DNA from: JAHEGP01 sp963792875
GTDB taxonomy: Bacteria > Pseudomonadota > Gammaproteobacteria > Pseudomonadales > JAHEGP01
Length of the DNA: 64,000 nucleotides
Direction of reading: 5' to 3'
Assembly (NCBI GenBank): GCA_963792875.1
Contig: CAWBXV010000002.1
Location: 310,001-374,000, forward strand
Position numbers and translations under genes: made by a program. Under the pieces are notes generated by a model. It was not told the DNA's origin. It saw only the letters and a list, made by a program, of their open reading frames with translations, and did no database searches. Below, in pieces: positions 25,676-34,815 of the stretch (position 1 is its first letter; each line of letters starts with the position of its first letter).

Positions 25676-27514
25676 ATGAACACAGCCCCACCCAGCACTC
25701 CAGCACACTCAAAGCGCTCCGATGCACACTTCAACGCCATTGCTCTGGCCTGGGCAGTCAGCGCCGGCCTGGGGCTGTTCTTTTCCTCCAGGGGGATGCA
25801 GAACCCGGCAGACTGGCTCTTCGCCGTGGCCGCCAGCGTCACCTACGCGACCGCCGTGATCGCGCCCTTGCTGCTGCTGGCGCTCAAGCCATCGCGACTG
25901 GGCCGCATTCTGATCGTCATCCTCGGCGCCGTGACCATCCTGCTCATCGCCTCCAGTTACAAACTCTACAGCATGTATGGCTTCCACCTTAACGGCTTCG
26001 TGCTCAACCTGCTGCTCACTCCCGGCGGCGTGGCCTCGCTCGGTGCCGACCGGACGTTCTTTCTCCACATCGCCTACCTGGCAGCACTTTTTGTCGTGGT
26101 CTACCTGCTGAGCGTGCGGTTTCTGCCACTGTCCAGGGCAATGACGCCACTGCGGCGCAACCGCAGAAACGCCGCCGCCATTTTTGTCAGTGCGCTGCTG
26201 CTGCAGGGAACGCTCTACGCCCACGCCCACCTCACCGGCAACACGGCAGTGCTCATTGCCGGCGACAAGCTGTTCCTGTTCCAGCCCATCTACGCCGACG
26301 ATACCCTGAAGCAACTGGGCTTCCATGAAGGCGCCCATCAGGTCGCGCTGACCCAGCGCGCTGGCGGCAAGCTCAACTACCCCAATGAACCCCTCTCATT
26401 CAACGCCGAGAACGGCAAGCCATACAACATCGTGTGGCTGGTGGCAGAGTCGTGGCGTTGGGACATGCTCGATGAGACCATCATGCCGCAGACCTGGCAT
26501 TTCTCACGCCAGGCGGCCCGCTTTACCCATCACTACAGCGGCGGCAACGGCACGCGCATGGGCGTATTCACCATGTTTACCGGGCTGTACGGTTCATACT
26601 GGTTCGACTTCCTCAACGAAAGGCGCAGCCCGGTGCTGATCGATACACTGATCGACAGAAACTACGCCATCAAAGCGTTTACCAGCGCCAAATTCTCCTA
26701 TCCCGAATTCGACCGCACCATATTCAGCCGGCTGCGCGCCGACCAACTCCAGTCCTTCGACGACGGCCCCAGCTGGCAGCGGGACCGCAAAAATGCCGGC
26801 GACCTCATCGACTTCATCGATCGGCAGACGGGGCCGTTCTTCACTTTCCTGTTTCTCGAATCGCCGCACGCCAAGTACGACTTCCCGGACGAAAGCATCA
26901 TCGAACCGGATTATCTCGACAATTTCGATTACAGCACTGCGGACATCGGCCAGCAGATCGAGCGCATCAAACACCGCTATATCAACGCCTGCCGCCACCT
27001 CGATTCTCAGCTCGGCCGCATCGTCGATCACCTCGCAACGACGGGTCTGCTGGAGAACACCATCGTCGTGATCACTGGCGATCACGGCGAGGAATTCATG
27101 GAAAAAGGGCGCTGGGGCCACAACTCCACCTTCGCACAGGAACAGATTCGCGTGCCCCTGATCATCTACCGGCCGGGTGCGGTTCCGGCGGAAATTGATG
27201 CCATGACATCACATCTGGATATTCCGGCGACGCTGCTTACCCTGTTCGGCGCACAGAGCCCGAGCTCGCAGTACAGCTATGGCCAGGATATGTTTGCCGC
27301 GGACTATCACAGAGACTACACGGTGCTGGCTGACTGGCAGGGCCTGGGCCTGGTGACGCCCTCGACCAAGATCAACCTATCGCCCAAAGCGGCAAACACA
27401 CAGCGGGTGCTGACGACCATCGACGATGCGCCCTACGATACAGCAACGCTCTCCCAGGGCGACCAGAGCGCGCTGACAGCGCTGGTGGGAAGCGTCCATC
27501 GCTTCTATCAATAA
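25676..27514 (+). CDS. Inner-membrane sulfatase-fold protein, YejM/PbgA-like
   Basis: A 612-residue protein: about five N-terminal transmembrane helices and then an alkaline-phosphatase-superfamily domain outside the membrane. The domain opens with YNIVWLVAESWRWDML, has a possible nucleophile Thr in GGNGTRMGVFTM, and GDHGEEFMEKGRWGHNSTF near the end. The last motif is characteristic of the YejM (DUF3413) group that links lipid A and phospholipid homeostasis, and is also seen in related phosphoglycerol and phosphoethanolamine transferases. Length matches YejM (586). I start at the ATG at 25676; the residues in the open frame before it are Pro/Arg-rich and unlikely. Substrate unknown. Confidence 0.82.
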   Translation: MNTAPPSTPAHSKRSDAHFNAIALAWAVSAGLGLFFSSRGMQNPADWLFAVAASVTYATAVIAPLLLLALKPSRLGRILIVILGAVTILLIASSYKLYSMYGFHLNGFVLNLLLTPGGVASLGADRTFFLHIAYLAALFVVVYLLSVRFLPLSRAMTPLRRNRRNAAAIFVSALLLQGTLYAHAHLTGNTAVLIAGDKLFLFQPIYADDTLKQLGFHEGAHQVALTQRAGGKLNYPNEPLSFNAENGKPYNIVWLVAESWRWDMLDETIMPQTWHFSRQAARFTHHYSGGNGTRMGVFTMFTGLYGSYWFDFLNERRSPVLIDTLIDRNYAIKAFTSAKFSYPEFDRTIFSRLRADQLQSFDDGPSWQRDRKNAGDLIDFIDRQTGPFFTFLFLESPHAKYDFPDESIIEPDYLDNFDYSTADIGQQIERIKHRYINACRHLDSQLGRIVDHLATTGLLENTIVVITGDHGEEFMEKGRWGHNSTFAQEQIRVPLIIYRPGAVPAEIDAMTSHLDIPATLLTLFGAQSPSSQYSYGQDMFAADYHRDYTVLADWQGLGLVTPSTKINLSPKAANTQRVLTTIDDAPYDTATLSQGDQSALTALVGSVHRFYQ

Positions 27515-27573
27515 AACAGGCAGACGGCCGCGGGTGCGCATCGGCACACTGCCCGTTGCGCCGTAGGTAAAAA

Positions 27574-27611
27574 TCGCTAGTCGGTCTCACCATGTACGGA
27601 CTGACTAGCGA
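27574..27611. promoter_or_regulatory. 13-bp inverted repeat upstream of a small ORF
   Basis: TCGCTAGTCGGTC pairs with GACTGACTAGCGA (one G-T wobble, 9 bp perfect at the outer end) around 12 bases. A second dyad, GTACGG with CCGTAC, overlaps it and extends to about 27626. Nested dyads 55-90 bp ahead of a well-placed start codon look like an operator or a structured leader. Confidence 0.55.
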
Positions 27612-27665
27612 CACCAATGGCCGTACACTAGCTCTCAGTGAATCGATAACAACTGGGAGCCGACA

Positions 27666-27770
27666 ATGGACGACCTGACCACCTGGTTTTACGCCTACGC
27701 CAACGCGATCGTCGAAGAGCTGCCGCCCACGCCGCAGTCGAGCGACGAGGAATTTATCTGGGGCGCGTAA
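27666..27770 (+). CDS. Small ORF, 34 codons, hypothetical acidic peptide
   Basis: ATG preceded by GGGAG at a six-base spacing. The peptide starts MDDLTTWFYAYANAIVEEL and ends SSDEEFIWGA; it is acidic with several aromatic residues and has no signal peptide. Strong inverted repeats lie on both sides (27574-27611 and 27791-27835), so the unit looks like a free-standing small transcript. I recognise no family. It could be a regulatory peptide, a modified-peptide precursor or a structured RNA with a fortuitous frame. Confidence 0.5.
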   Translation: MDDLTTWFYAYANAIVEELPPTPQSSDEEFIWGA

Positions 27771-27790
27771 GCTGCCCGCACCGCAGACCT

Positions 27791-27835
27791 GCAGCAGCCT
27801 TGGGCTGTTGCGGATTGCACCGGCCGGGCCGGTGC
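27791..27835. terminator. Two adjacent strong hairpins after the small ORF
   Basis: First hairpin GCAGCAGCC/GGCTGTTGC (9 bp with one wobble, loop TTG, 27791-27811). Second hairpin GCACCGGC/GCCGGTGC (8 bp perfect, loop CGG, 27817-27835). They begin 21 bases after the small ORF stop. No T-tract is present. Confidence 0.5.
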
Positions 27836-27848
27836 GCGGCACGACCGT

Positions 27849-28298
27849 ATGCCGCTGACCCGCGATGCCCTGCTGGCAACCCGAAGGTTCAAGGGGAGGT
27901 GTGGCCGCGAAGCTACAGCGGCGCTCCGGCGGCCGCTTTGCGTGGCGCCTGGGTTCGCAGAACTGCCAGAACATGGCGCAGCGCTGCTCCATACCGGGGC
28001 GGCGCCCACGGCGCGATTGCGTGAATACATCGAATTACTGCGCGCCATCTGCGCCACCTTCCAGCACGGCGCTGGGTCCGACTACCGCCACGACCACTAT
28101 CGCTTCACGCACATGCAGCCGTTATTCAACCCCGGCCCCACCGCGCCCCTGCTGCCTCAAAGCAGTCTGCCCGACTGCCGCTTGCTTCCGGGCACGCTGG
28201 TGACTACCGGCCGGCACGGCGCCGCCATGGCCGGAACGCCAGGCTGTGCAGCGCCGCCAGCGCCCGCTAAAATGACCGACGAATTGGACGATGAATGA
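27849..28298 (+). CDS. Possible hypothetical ORF, weakly supported
   Basis: An open frame of 149 codons with moderately GC-biased third positions and a protein-like middle part (LREYIELLRAICATFQH). It has no recognisable ribosome site, no family I know, and a low-complexity C-terminus rich in Ala, Gly and Pro. It may be a remnant of a degraded gene or chance. Otherwise the 28.0 kb region holds no other gene before the zinc-ribbon protein. Confidence 0.22.
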   Translation: MPLTRDALLATRRFKGRCGREATAALRRPLCVAPGFAELPEHGAALLHTGAAPTARLREYIELLRAICATFQHGAGSDYRHDHYRFTHMQPLFNPGPTAPLLPQSSLPDCRLLPGTLVTTGRHGAAMAGTPGCAAPPAPAKMTDELDDE

Positions 28299-28366
28299 CG
28301 CCATCTGTCGCTCGGCCGGCATGCCTCAGCCGCACCGTGACCTCGACAAGCCGTAGGAGACCGACC

Positions 28367-28564
28367 ATGAAATGCCCGCGCTGCCAGACCGACATGCTGC
28401 TTGCCATCCGCTCCGAGGTGGAGATAGACCACTGCCCGCAGTGCGAAGGCATCTGGCTGGACCGCGGCGAGCTCGAGAAGCTGATCGAAAGGTCCGACAA
28501 GGTCATCTCGCGAAAGGCCGCATCGGCGCCGGAAATCTTCTGGGAGATCATGGACCACCCCTGA
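28367..28564 (+). CDS. Small zinc-ribbon protein (zf-TFIIB type)
   Basis: A 65-residue protein with two CXXC knuckles, MKCPRCQTDM and DHCPQCEGIWLDRGELEKL. The second is the hallmark WLDRGE-L of the zf-TFIIB small zinc-finger family. AGGAGA six bases before the ATG fixes the start. Members are often stand-alone and uncharacterised. It precedes recC by 108 bp on the same strand. Confidence 0.85.
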   Translation: MKCPRCQTDMLLAIRSEVEIDHCPQCEGIWLDRGELEKLIERSDKVISRKAASAPEIFWEIMDHP

Positions 28565-28672
28565 GCCGTGGCGACGGGCACACCCGGCAGGCTTGCGCCG
28601 ATGCGGCCGCCCCCCATCAACCCAGTGGCCGGCGTGCGGCACACCATCTGCAGACAGTAGCCGAGAGAGTAC

Positions 28673-31600
28673 GTGACCGCACAGCAGGAGTGGCCGACCG
28701 GCCTGATGATAATCCAGGGCAACCGCCTGGAGGATTTGCGCAGCCTGATGGTGAACTGGATGCAGCGCCATCCGCTGCACCCGCTCGAGAACGACGTCAT
28801 CCTGGTGCAGAGCAATGGCATCGCCCAGTGGCTCAAGCTGGCCCTGGCTGCGCCCCCCGGCGACACCGGCGGCGGCTGCGGCATCGCCGCCGCGATCGAC
28901 GTCAAGCTGCCTGGCCGCTTCATCTGGCAGGCCTATCGCAGCCTGCTCGACGACCTGCCACAGTCCTCGCCCTTCGACAAGGAGCCGCTGGCATGGCGGC
29001 TCTATCAGCTGCTGGGTCAGCTCGACCAGCTCGCCCCCCCGCTGGCAGACCCCGCGGCGCTGGCCCCGCTGCAGGGGTTTCTGGCGGACGCGGCGGATGC
29101 GCGGCAACGCTACCAGCTGGCGGCACGGCTCGCTGACCTCTACGACCAGTATCAGGTGTATCGGGCCGACTGGCTCAGCGCCTGGGAGCAGGGTGCGGAT
29201 GACATCGTCACCCCCCGGGGCGAGCGCCGGCCGCTCGACCCCGAGCAGCGCTGGCAGCCGTGCCTCTGGCGCGCCCTGACGGCCTCGGTAGCGGCCGACG
29301 CAGGGCTGGGCGACGGACCCTGGGCCAGCGCGTCGCGGGCCACCGTTCACCGCGCCGCGCTGGCGGCCGCGCGGGCCATGGCCCCGCCGCTACGACCCAT
29401 CCTGCTGCCGCGCCGGGTGATCGTGTTCGGCGTCTCCTGCCTCCCACGGCAAACCCTGGAGGTACTCGAGGCCGTCGCCCACCTGTCGCAAGTGCTGCTG
29501 TTCGTGAGCAACCCCAGCCAGCACTACTGGGGTGACCTGATCGAGGGGCGCGACCTGCTGCGGCGAGACTACCAGCGCAACCGGGCGCGCAAGCTGCCCC
29601 CCGAGCTGGACCCCGCCGCCCTGCATCTGCACGGCCACCCCCTGCTGGCGGCCTGGGGCAAGCAGGGCCGCGACTATCTGCACATGCTCGACGAGCGCGA
29701 TCAACCCGATCGCTACCGGCAGCACTTCGGCGGCCGCATCGACCTGTTCTCCCCGCCCGGCAGCGCCACCCTGCTGCAGCAGCTGCACGACGACCTGCTG
29801 GAATTGCGCTCCCTGGCCGAGCGCCAGGCGCTGCAGTCCCGCATCGACCCCAAGCAGGACGACAGCCTGCGCTTCACGGTGGCGCACAGCGCGCAGCGTG
29901 AAGTCGAAATCCTCCAGGATCAGCTGCTGGCCTCCCTGGCGCGGGCGCAGGAGTGCGGCAATGCGCTGCTGCCGCGCGATATCCTGGTCATGGTGCCGGA
30001 TATCGACGACTACGCCGCGTCCATCCAGGCGGTGTTCGGGCGCCTGTCGCCAGCGGATCCGCGCTACCTGCCCTTCCATATCTCGGATCAGGGACAGCGC
30101 CACCGCAATCCGCTGCTGATCGCGCTGGAAAGGCTGCTGCAACTGCCCCGCTGGCGCTTTGCGGTCAGCGAACTGCTCGATCTGCTGGACATTCCCGCGC
30201 TGCGCGGACGCTTTCACATCGACGCAGCCGAGCTGCCACGCCTGCGCCAGTGGATACAGGGAGCGAACATTCGCTGGGGTCTGCACGGCAGTCAGCGCAA
30301 CAGCCTCGGCCTGCCCGACGGCGTGGGCCAGAACACCTGGCAGTTCGGCCTCAAGCGCATGCTGCTCGGCTTTGCCGCGGGCCGCTCCGGTGCGTGGCAG
30401 GGTATCGAACCCTATGACGAAGTAGGCGGCCTGGAGGCGGCGCTGGTCGGCCCGCTGGTGACGCTGCTGCAGCGCCTGGAGCAGACCTGGCTGGAGCTGC
30501 CGCAGCCACGCGCACCCGCCGCCTGGGCCGCATACCTGCAGCGCCTGCTGGATGACTACTTTCTGGTGACCGGACCCGCCGACAGCCGTGCCATCGGCGA
30601 CATGCAGACGGCGCTCGAACAGTGGCTGGAGGCCTGCGAGCAGGCCGGCATCCGGGATGAGTCCCTGCCCCTGGAGGTCGTGCGCGAAGACCTGCTGGCG
30701 CGCCTGGATCAGCCGACCCTGACCCAGCGCTTCATGGCCGGCGCGATCACCTTCGCCACGCTGATGCCGATGCGGGCCATTCCCTTCCGCCAGGTCTGGA
30801 TTCTGGGCATGAACGACGGCGACTACCCGCGCAGCACCACCCCGGCGGACTTCGACCTGATGCGCCGCGACTATCGCCCCGGCGACCGCTCCCGCCGCGA
30901 CGACGACCGCTACCTGTTTCTGGAGGCGCTGCTGTCCGCGCGGGAGAAGCTGACGATCAGCTGGGTCGGCCGCAGCATTCGCGACAACGCGGCACGCCCC
31001 CCCTCGGTGCTGGTGGGGCAGCTGCGGGATCATATCGCCGCCGGCTGGCAGCTGAGCCGCCCGCCCGGGCACGCCGGCGGCAGCGACCCTGAGGCGCTGC
31101 TGCAGGCGCTGACCACCGAGCACCCGCTGCAACCCTTCAGCCGGCGCTACTTCGAAAGCGGGCGCGCCACCGGGCTCTTCACCTATGCCCACGAGTGGCG
31201 CGCCGTCCACGGCACCCGCCAGGCCGCGGCGTCCGCGGCAGCACTGCCGCCGCGGCCCCTCGAGGCACCCATCACCCTGCAGGATCTGGCGCGCTTTCTG
31301 CGCCAGCCGGTCAGTCACTTCTACGCGTACCGGCTCGGCGTCGCCTGGCATCGCGAGGACGAGACCGTCGAAGATGAGGAGCTCTTTGCGCTGGACGGAC
31401 TGGGGCGGTGGGCGCGCCAGGAAGCGCTGCTGCAACAGCTGGCCCGCGCGCTGGCCGCCGACGCCCACGCCGACCCCGTCCTCTGCCTGCAGCGGGCGGC
31501 AGCGCAGCTGGGGCGGGCGGGTCAGCTGCCGCTGCCGCCCTTCACCGAACACTTCAGCGCGGCGCTCTGCGACGGCCTGCGGGAGACCGCCCAGCGCTAT

Positions 31601-32185
31601 CAGGCGCTGCTGCTCGAGTACGATCAACCGCTCGCCCAGCAGGCGCATCGCTGGGACTGCCCGGACGGCAGCCGCTTCGAGGCCACGCTGTCCGACCTGC
31701 GCGGCAACGCCGGGCAGCCGGTGATCCGGCTGGCGCTGCAGGCCAGTCGCCTGCGCGCAGGCCAGGACCTGCAATGGCACCATCTGGCCCGCCAGTGGCC
31801 GGCTCACCTCGCGGCGCAGTTGCAGCAGGAGACGGCCACGCTCATCCTGGCGCCGGACACCGAGCTGACGCTGCCGCCGCTGACCCCCGCACAGGCACGC
31901 CGGCATCTCGACGAGTTGCTGGAGGCGTACTGCAGCGGCCTGCTAGGGCCGCTGCCCCTGCCCTGCAAGACGGCCTTTGCCTTCCTCAACGAAGGCAGGC
32001 CCGAGGAAATGTACGAGGGCGGCCACAACCGCCAGGGCGAGCGCCAGGAACATCCCGGCCTGTCCCGCTTCTGGCCGGACTATGCCGCGCTTGCCGCAGA
32101 CCCGCGCTTCGCCGACCTGAGCGAGCGGATTTACGCCCCCCTGCTGCGCGCGCTGCCGGCGACGCCGACGGCTGCGCCGTCCTGA
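28673..32185 (+). CDS. recC: Exodeoxyribonuclease V subunit RecC
   Basis: A 1170-residue subunit of the RecBCD helicase-nuclease, responsible for Chi recognition and for splitting the duplex. RecC features include the N-terminal inactive helicase-like start (LMIIQGNRLEDLRSLMVNWM), PFHISDQ and MRAIPFRQVWILGMNDGDYPR. The C-terminal nuclease-like domain has EAPITLQDLARFLRQPVSHFYAYRLG and NEGRPEEMYEGG. Start is GTG at 28673 behind GAGAGAG. It is slightly longer than the E. coli protein (1122). Unlike the usual layout it is separated from recB by three other genes. Confidence 0.96.
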   Translation: MTAQQEWPTGLMIIQGNRLEDLRSLMVNWMQRHPLHPLENDVILVQSNGIAQWLKLALAAPPGDTGGGCGIAAAIDVKLPGRFIWQAYRSLLDDLPQSSPFDKEPLAWRLYQLLGQLDQLAPPLADPAALAPLQGFLADAADARQRYQLAARLADLYDQYQVYRADWLSAWEQGADDIVTPRGERRPLDPEQRWQPCLWRALTASVAADAGLGDGPWASASRATVHRAALAAARAMAPPLRPILLPRRVIVFGVSCLPRQTLEVLEAVAHLSQVLLFVSNPSQHYWGDLIEGRDLLRRDYQRNRARKLPPELDPAALHLHGHPLLAAWGKQGRDYLHMLDERDQPDRYRQHFGGRIDLFSPPGSATLLQQLHDDLLELRSLAERQALQSRIDPKQDDSLRFTVAHSAQREVEILQDQLLASLARAQECGNALLPRDILVMVPDIDDYAASIQAVFGRLSPADPRYLPFHISDQGQRHRNPLLIALERLLQLPRWRFAVSELLDLLDIPALRGRFHIDAAELPRLRQWIQGANIRWGLHGSQRNSLGLPDGVGQNTWQFGLKRMLLGFAAGRSGAWQGIEPYDEVGGLEAALVGPLVTLLQRLEQTWLELPQPRAPAAWAAYLQRLLDDYFLVTGPADSRAIGDMQTALEQWLEACEQAGIRDESLPLEVVREDLLARLDQPTLTQRFMAGAITFATLMPMRAIPFRQVWILGMNDGDYPRSTTPADFDLMRRDYRPGDRSRRDDDRYLFLEALLSAREKLTISWVGRSIRDNAARPPSVLVGQLRDHIAAGWQLSRPPGHAGGSDPEALLQALTTEHPLQPFSRRYFESGRATGLFTYAHEWRAVHGTRQAAASAAALPPRPLEAPITLQDLARFLRQPVSHFYAYRLGVAWHREDETVEDEELFALDGLGRWARQEALLQQLARALAADAHADPVLCLQRAAAQLGRAGQLPLPPFTEHFSAALCDGLRETAQRYQALLLEYDQPLAQQAHRWDCPDGSRFEATLSDLRGNAGQPVIRLALQASRLRAGQDLQWHHLARQWPAHLAAQLQQETATLILAPDTELTLPPLTPAQARRHLDELLEAYCSGLLGPLPLPCKTAFAFLNEGRPEEMYEGGHNRQGERQEHPGLSRFWPDYAALAADPRFADLSERIYAPLLRALPATPTAAPS

Positions 32186-32233
32186 AGCAGCCACGCGCGG
32201 CCCAGGCCGCGGCGGAACAGAGCCGGCGCCAGA

Positions 32234-32425
32234 CTAGGCCGCCAGCCGCGGCATGGCGCGATCACGTTGGGCCAGCCCGCTGCCCGGGTGGGCAGCCTCA
32301 CACGGTCTGGCCGGCTCACCGGGGTCCCAGAACACGTCCCGGTCCGCCTGCACCTGAGAACCGAAGTCCTCCAGGCACGGCAGGTAAAAGCAACAGGTAT
32401 CCAATGGGAATGTGACTTGTATCAT
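32234..32425 (-). CDS. Small Cys-rich protein, hypothetical
   Basis: A 63-residue frame whose ATG has GGAG seven bases upstream, so translation is plausible. The N-terminus MIQVTFPLDTCCFYLPC carries three cysteines in a short stretch; the rest is acidic and Pro-rich with no membrane segment. It lies between recC (tail-to-tail) and the LysR gene (divergent), so the LysR protein may control it. No family recognised. Confidence 0.5.
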   Translation of the reverse strand: MIQVTFPLDTCCFYLPCLEDFGSQVQADRDVFWDPGEPARPCEAAHPGSGLAQRDRAMPRLAA

Positions 32426-32849
32426 GGCCTGACTCCTTCAAGCGAATGTCGATGCTGTTCAACCCAGGGCTCGCGCTACCGCAGGCGCTGGGACCTTTAT
32501 ACACGCAGCGGCTCAAGCTGATCGTGATCGCCGCCTCCCTTCGTGCAGGCGACCCGCGCCCGCTTCGCCAACTGTGGCGCGCTTCTCCCGGCATTCGGGC
32601 GCTGCGCTGCGGTCGGCTGTGCAGTCCGTTCCACGCGCTGTCAGGTGACCGACCGGGGCGCTGTGACAATGCTACTGCTGCACGAGTGAGAGGGACATTC
32701 ATCAAAACCGGACTTCTATTGTCATTATCTGCACAACGGGATTTCGGTATTATGACCACCGTTAACGCCGCGCCGTGTCAATGTTGACCACGCCGCGCCG
32801 GAAAAGTGCACAGGCGATCCGGCCACCACAGCCCGATGTTGGACCCGCC
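32426..32849. other. Intergenic region, divergent small protein / LysR
   Basis: 424 bp with a relatively AT-rich section around 32700-32765 that probably carries promoters. An in-frame ATG at 32775 exists for the LysR gene but adds a basic, non-domain segment. I see no other gene. Confidence 0.4.
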
Positions 32850-33734
32850 ATGAAAAACTGGGATGACCTGCGCTATTACCTCGCCGTTGCGCGCCGAGGC
32901 ACCGTTTCCGCGGCCGCCAGAGAACTCGGGGTCAGCCACGCCACCGTGCTGCGGCGCATCGACCAGCTCGAGTCGGACCTCGGCGTCAAGCTGTTCAAAC
33001 GCCTGCAGACCGGCTACCGCCTGTCCGAGTCCGGCGCGGTGCTGTACGACGCGGCCGTGGAAATCGAGGCCGGACTGCGCACGCTGCAGGCGCGCGTGCA
33101 GGGGCGCGACGACGAACTGGCCGGCACCATCCGCGTCGCGCAGACCGAGAACGTCGTGGTCGATCTGTATCCGCTCTACGCCGAGTTCAGCGCGCGCCAT
33201 CCCGATATCAAACTGGAGGTGCTGCTGTCCCCGAGCGTCGTCAACCTCAACAAACTCGAGGCCGATGTCGCCATCCGCCAGACCGAGTCGCCGGACGAGC
33301 TGCTGGTAGGACGGCGCGTCGGCCGGGTGCGCTTCGGCGCCTATGCCTCGGCCAGTTACCTGTCCCGCTTCGGCACGTCACCGGCCATCGCGGAACTGGA
33401 CTGGGTGCTGTGGGACCGCAAGGTCAGCAACTGGGGGCTGGAGGACAGCTGCTTCCATCAGCTCTATCGGCAGGTGGCCCAGCCCCGGGTGGTGATGGAG
33501 ACCGCCAGCTACACGGAGATCGTCTCGGCCATCCGGGCCGGCATGGGCGCCGGCTTTCTGTCCGACGAGATCGTCCATCAGCACCAAGACCTGCGGCCGA
33601 TACCCGGCTGCACCATCGCGACCTCCACCAGCCTGTGGGTGCTGACCCATCGGGACCTGCGCAACGTCAGGCGCATCGCCTGCTTCATGCGCTTCATCTC
33701 GCAGGGCCTGATCGCGCGGCTGCCGCAGCACTGA
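32850..33734 (+). CDS. LysR-family transcriptional regulator
   Basis: A 294-residue regulator with an N-terminal helix-turn-helix (WDDLRYYLAVARRGTVSAAARELGVSHATVLRRI) and a C-terminal periplasmic-binding-like sensor domain. The sensor domain has VDLYPLYAEFSARHPDIKLEVL, the DVAIRQTE strand and the IRAGMGAGFLSDEI loop. I start at the ATG at 32850 because the DNA-binding domain begins there. The opening NWDDLRYYLAVARRGT is typical of the subgroup that begins with a WDDLR motif. The inducer is unknown. It diverges from the small Cys-rich gene. Confidence 0.9.
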   Translation: MKNWDDLRYYLAVARRGTVSAAARELGVSHATVLRRIDQLESDLGVKLFKRLQTGYRLSESGAVLYDAAVEIEAGLRTLQARVQGRDDELAGTIRVAQTENVVVDLYPLYAEFSARHPDIKLEVLLSPSVVNLNKLEADVAIRQTESPDELLVGRRVGRVRFGAYASASYLSRFGTSPAIAELDWVLWDRKVSNWGLEDSCFHQLYRQVAQPRVVMETASYTEIVSAIRAGMGAGFLSDEIVHQHQDLRPIPGCTIATSTSLWVLTHRDLRNVRRIACFMRFISQGLIARLPQH

Positions 33735-33740
33735 GCGGAT

Positions 33741-33769
33741 CACCCGCCGAGCGCGCCCACCGCCGGGTG
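33741..33769. terminator. Short hairpin between convergent genes
   Basis: CACCCG/CGGGTG, 6 bp with a 17-base loop, inside the 37 bp between the LysR gene and the convergent membrane protein gene. Weak. Confidence 0.25.
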
Positions 33770-33771
33770 GC

Positions 33772-34815
33772 TCAGACCGGCAGGGCCTGGCGGCGGCGGT
33801 CGCGCTCGGCCGCCTCTGCCAGTTTCCATTTCTGGACCTTGGCCTGATCCTTGACCACTTCGAGCGCTTCGATGGCGATTTCGCGGGTGGCATTGCGGAA
33901 GTTCGGGGGAATGTCGACCAATTTCTCCGAGATCGCGTCAGTCAGCTCTGCGATGAGCAGGTCGGTGTCCGCCTTGGCGATGTCATCGGTGACGTGGTCG
34001 GCCATGTCGTAGATCAGCTGGCTGACTCCGCGCTCCACGATCTTGGCGATCGGCACCCCCATCACCGCCACTTTCTCCAGCGCGTGGATGCCGGAATTGG
34101 CCGCGAAGGTGTCAGCCACCATGGTGTCGATGTACTGCCGCACGGCGTCCTTTTTCGCCTCAAAACCGTGCTCGGACAACTCGTCAACCTTGTGCCGCAA
34201 CCACTCCAGCAGCTCGGGCACCCGTGGCCTGATGACCTGCTGGATGATGTTGTTGACTACCGGCGTGCCCTTGCGGATTTCATCCTGCAGACTGCTCAGC
34301 ACGTTGACGACGACGCGATTGGAGATCTCCTCCATCACGACGTTGGCGTACTTGATGACGAAGCGCACGGGCGGCGTACTGGAAATGTCGATGATATTTT
34401 TCTTTTCGAGCCGGTACACGATGGACACCACCCGCAGCAGGCGCAGCCAGCGGAAGGAACCCACCGGAATGCAGCCGAGCACGTCGTACCAGTGGATGAA
34501 CGGGTAGAACCACCAGCGGTGATAGACGTGCTGCCTCACCGCAATCAGCCAGCGGATCAGCAGTTCGGCCAGGAAGATGGCGACAAACCCCAGATCGTAG
34601 ACGATAAAGTTGGGATGGATGAAGGTGCCGTAGTAATCCGTGAAGCGGGGAAACAGCTGGAACAGCCCGCGCTGCACCAGCTCGCTGGCGAACAGCGTAT
34701 CGAACAGCAGCCACGCCAGATTGACCAGAATCAGAAACATCATGAACACGTCGACCACCAGGAAGGGGGTCTCGTGGCTGCTCTTGAGCTTGCCGGTATC
34801 GATTTTCAGGTCCAT
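33772..34815 (-). CDS. Membrane protein with voltage-sensor-like S1-S4 domain, no pore
   Basis: A 347-residue protein whose first ~140 residues form four hydrophobic segments. The last has an arginine ladder (GSFRWLRLLRVVSIVYRLEKK), like S4 of voltage-gated channels or voltage-sensor proteins. No pore helix or selectivity filter follows. The C-terminal ~200 residues are a soluble, helical, acidic/basic domain (ISNRVVVNVLSSLQDEI, VPELLEWLRHKVDELSEHG). I do not recognise that domain. Likely inner membrane; role unknown. It lies on the minus strand between recC and recB. Confidence 0.68.
   Translation of the reverse strand: MDLKIDTGKLKSSHETPFLVVDVFMMFLILVNLAWLLFDTLFASELVQRGLFQLFPRFTDYYGTFIHPNFIVYDLGFVAIFLAELLIRWLIAVRQHVYHRWWFYPFIHWYDVLGCIPVGSFRWLRLLRVVSIVYRLEKKNIIDISSTPPVRFVIKYANVVMEEISNRVVVNVLSSLQDEIRKGTPVVNNIIQQVIRPRVPELLEWLRHKVDELSEHGFEAKKDAVRQYIDTMVADTFAANSGIHALEKVAVMGVPIAKIVERGVSQLIYDMADHVTDDIAKADTDLLIAELTDAISEKLVDIPPNFRNATREIAIEALEVVKDQAKVQKWKLAEAAERDRRRQALPV

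Noticed and set aside
29390..31906. An open frame of 838 codons on the minus strand inside recC
   Set aside because: It is opposite the clear RecC gene, is Gln/Arg/Ala-rich with no domain, and arises from high-GC codon structure. The same holds for the 785-codon minus frame within recB (35127-37484).
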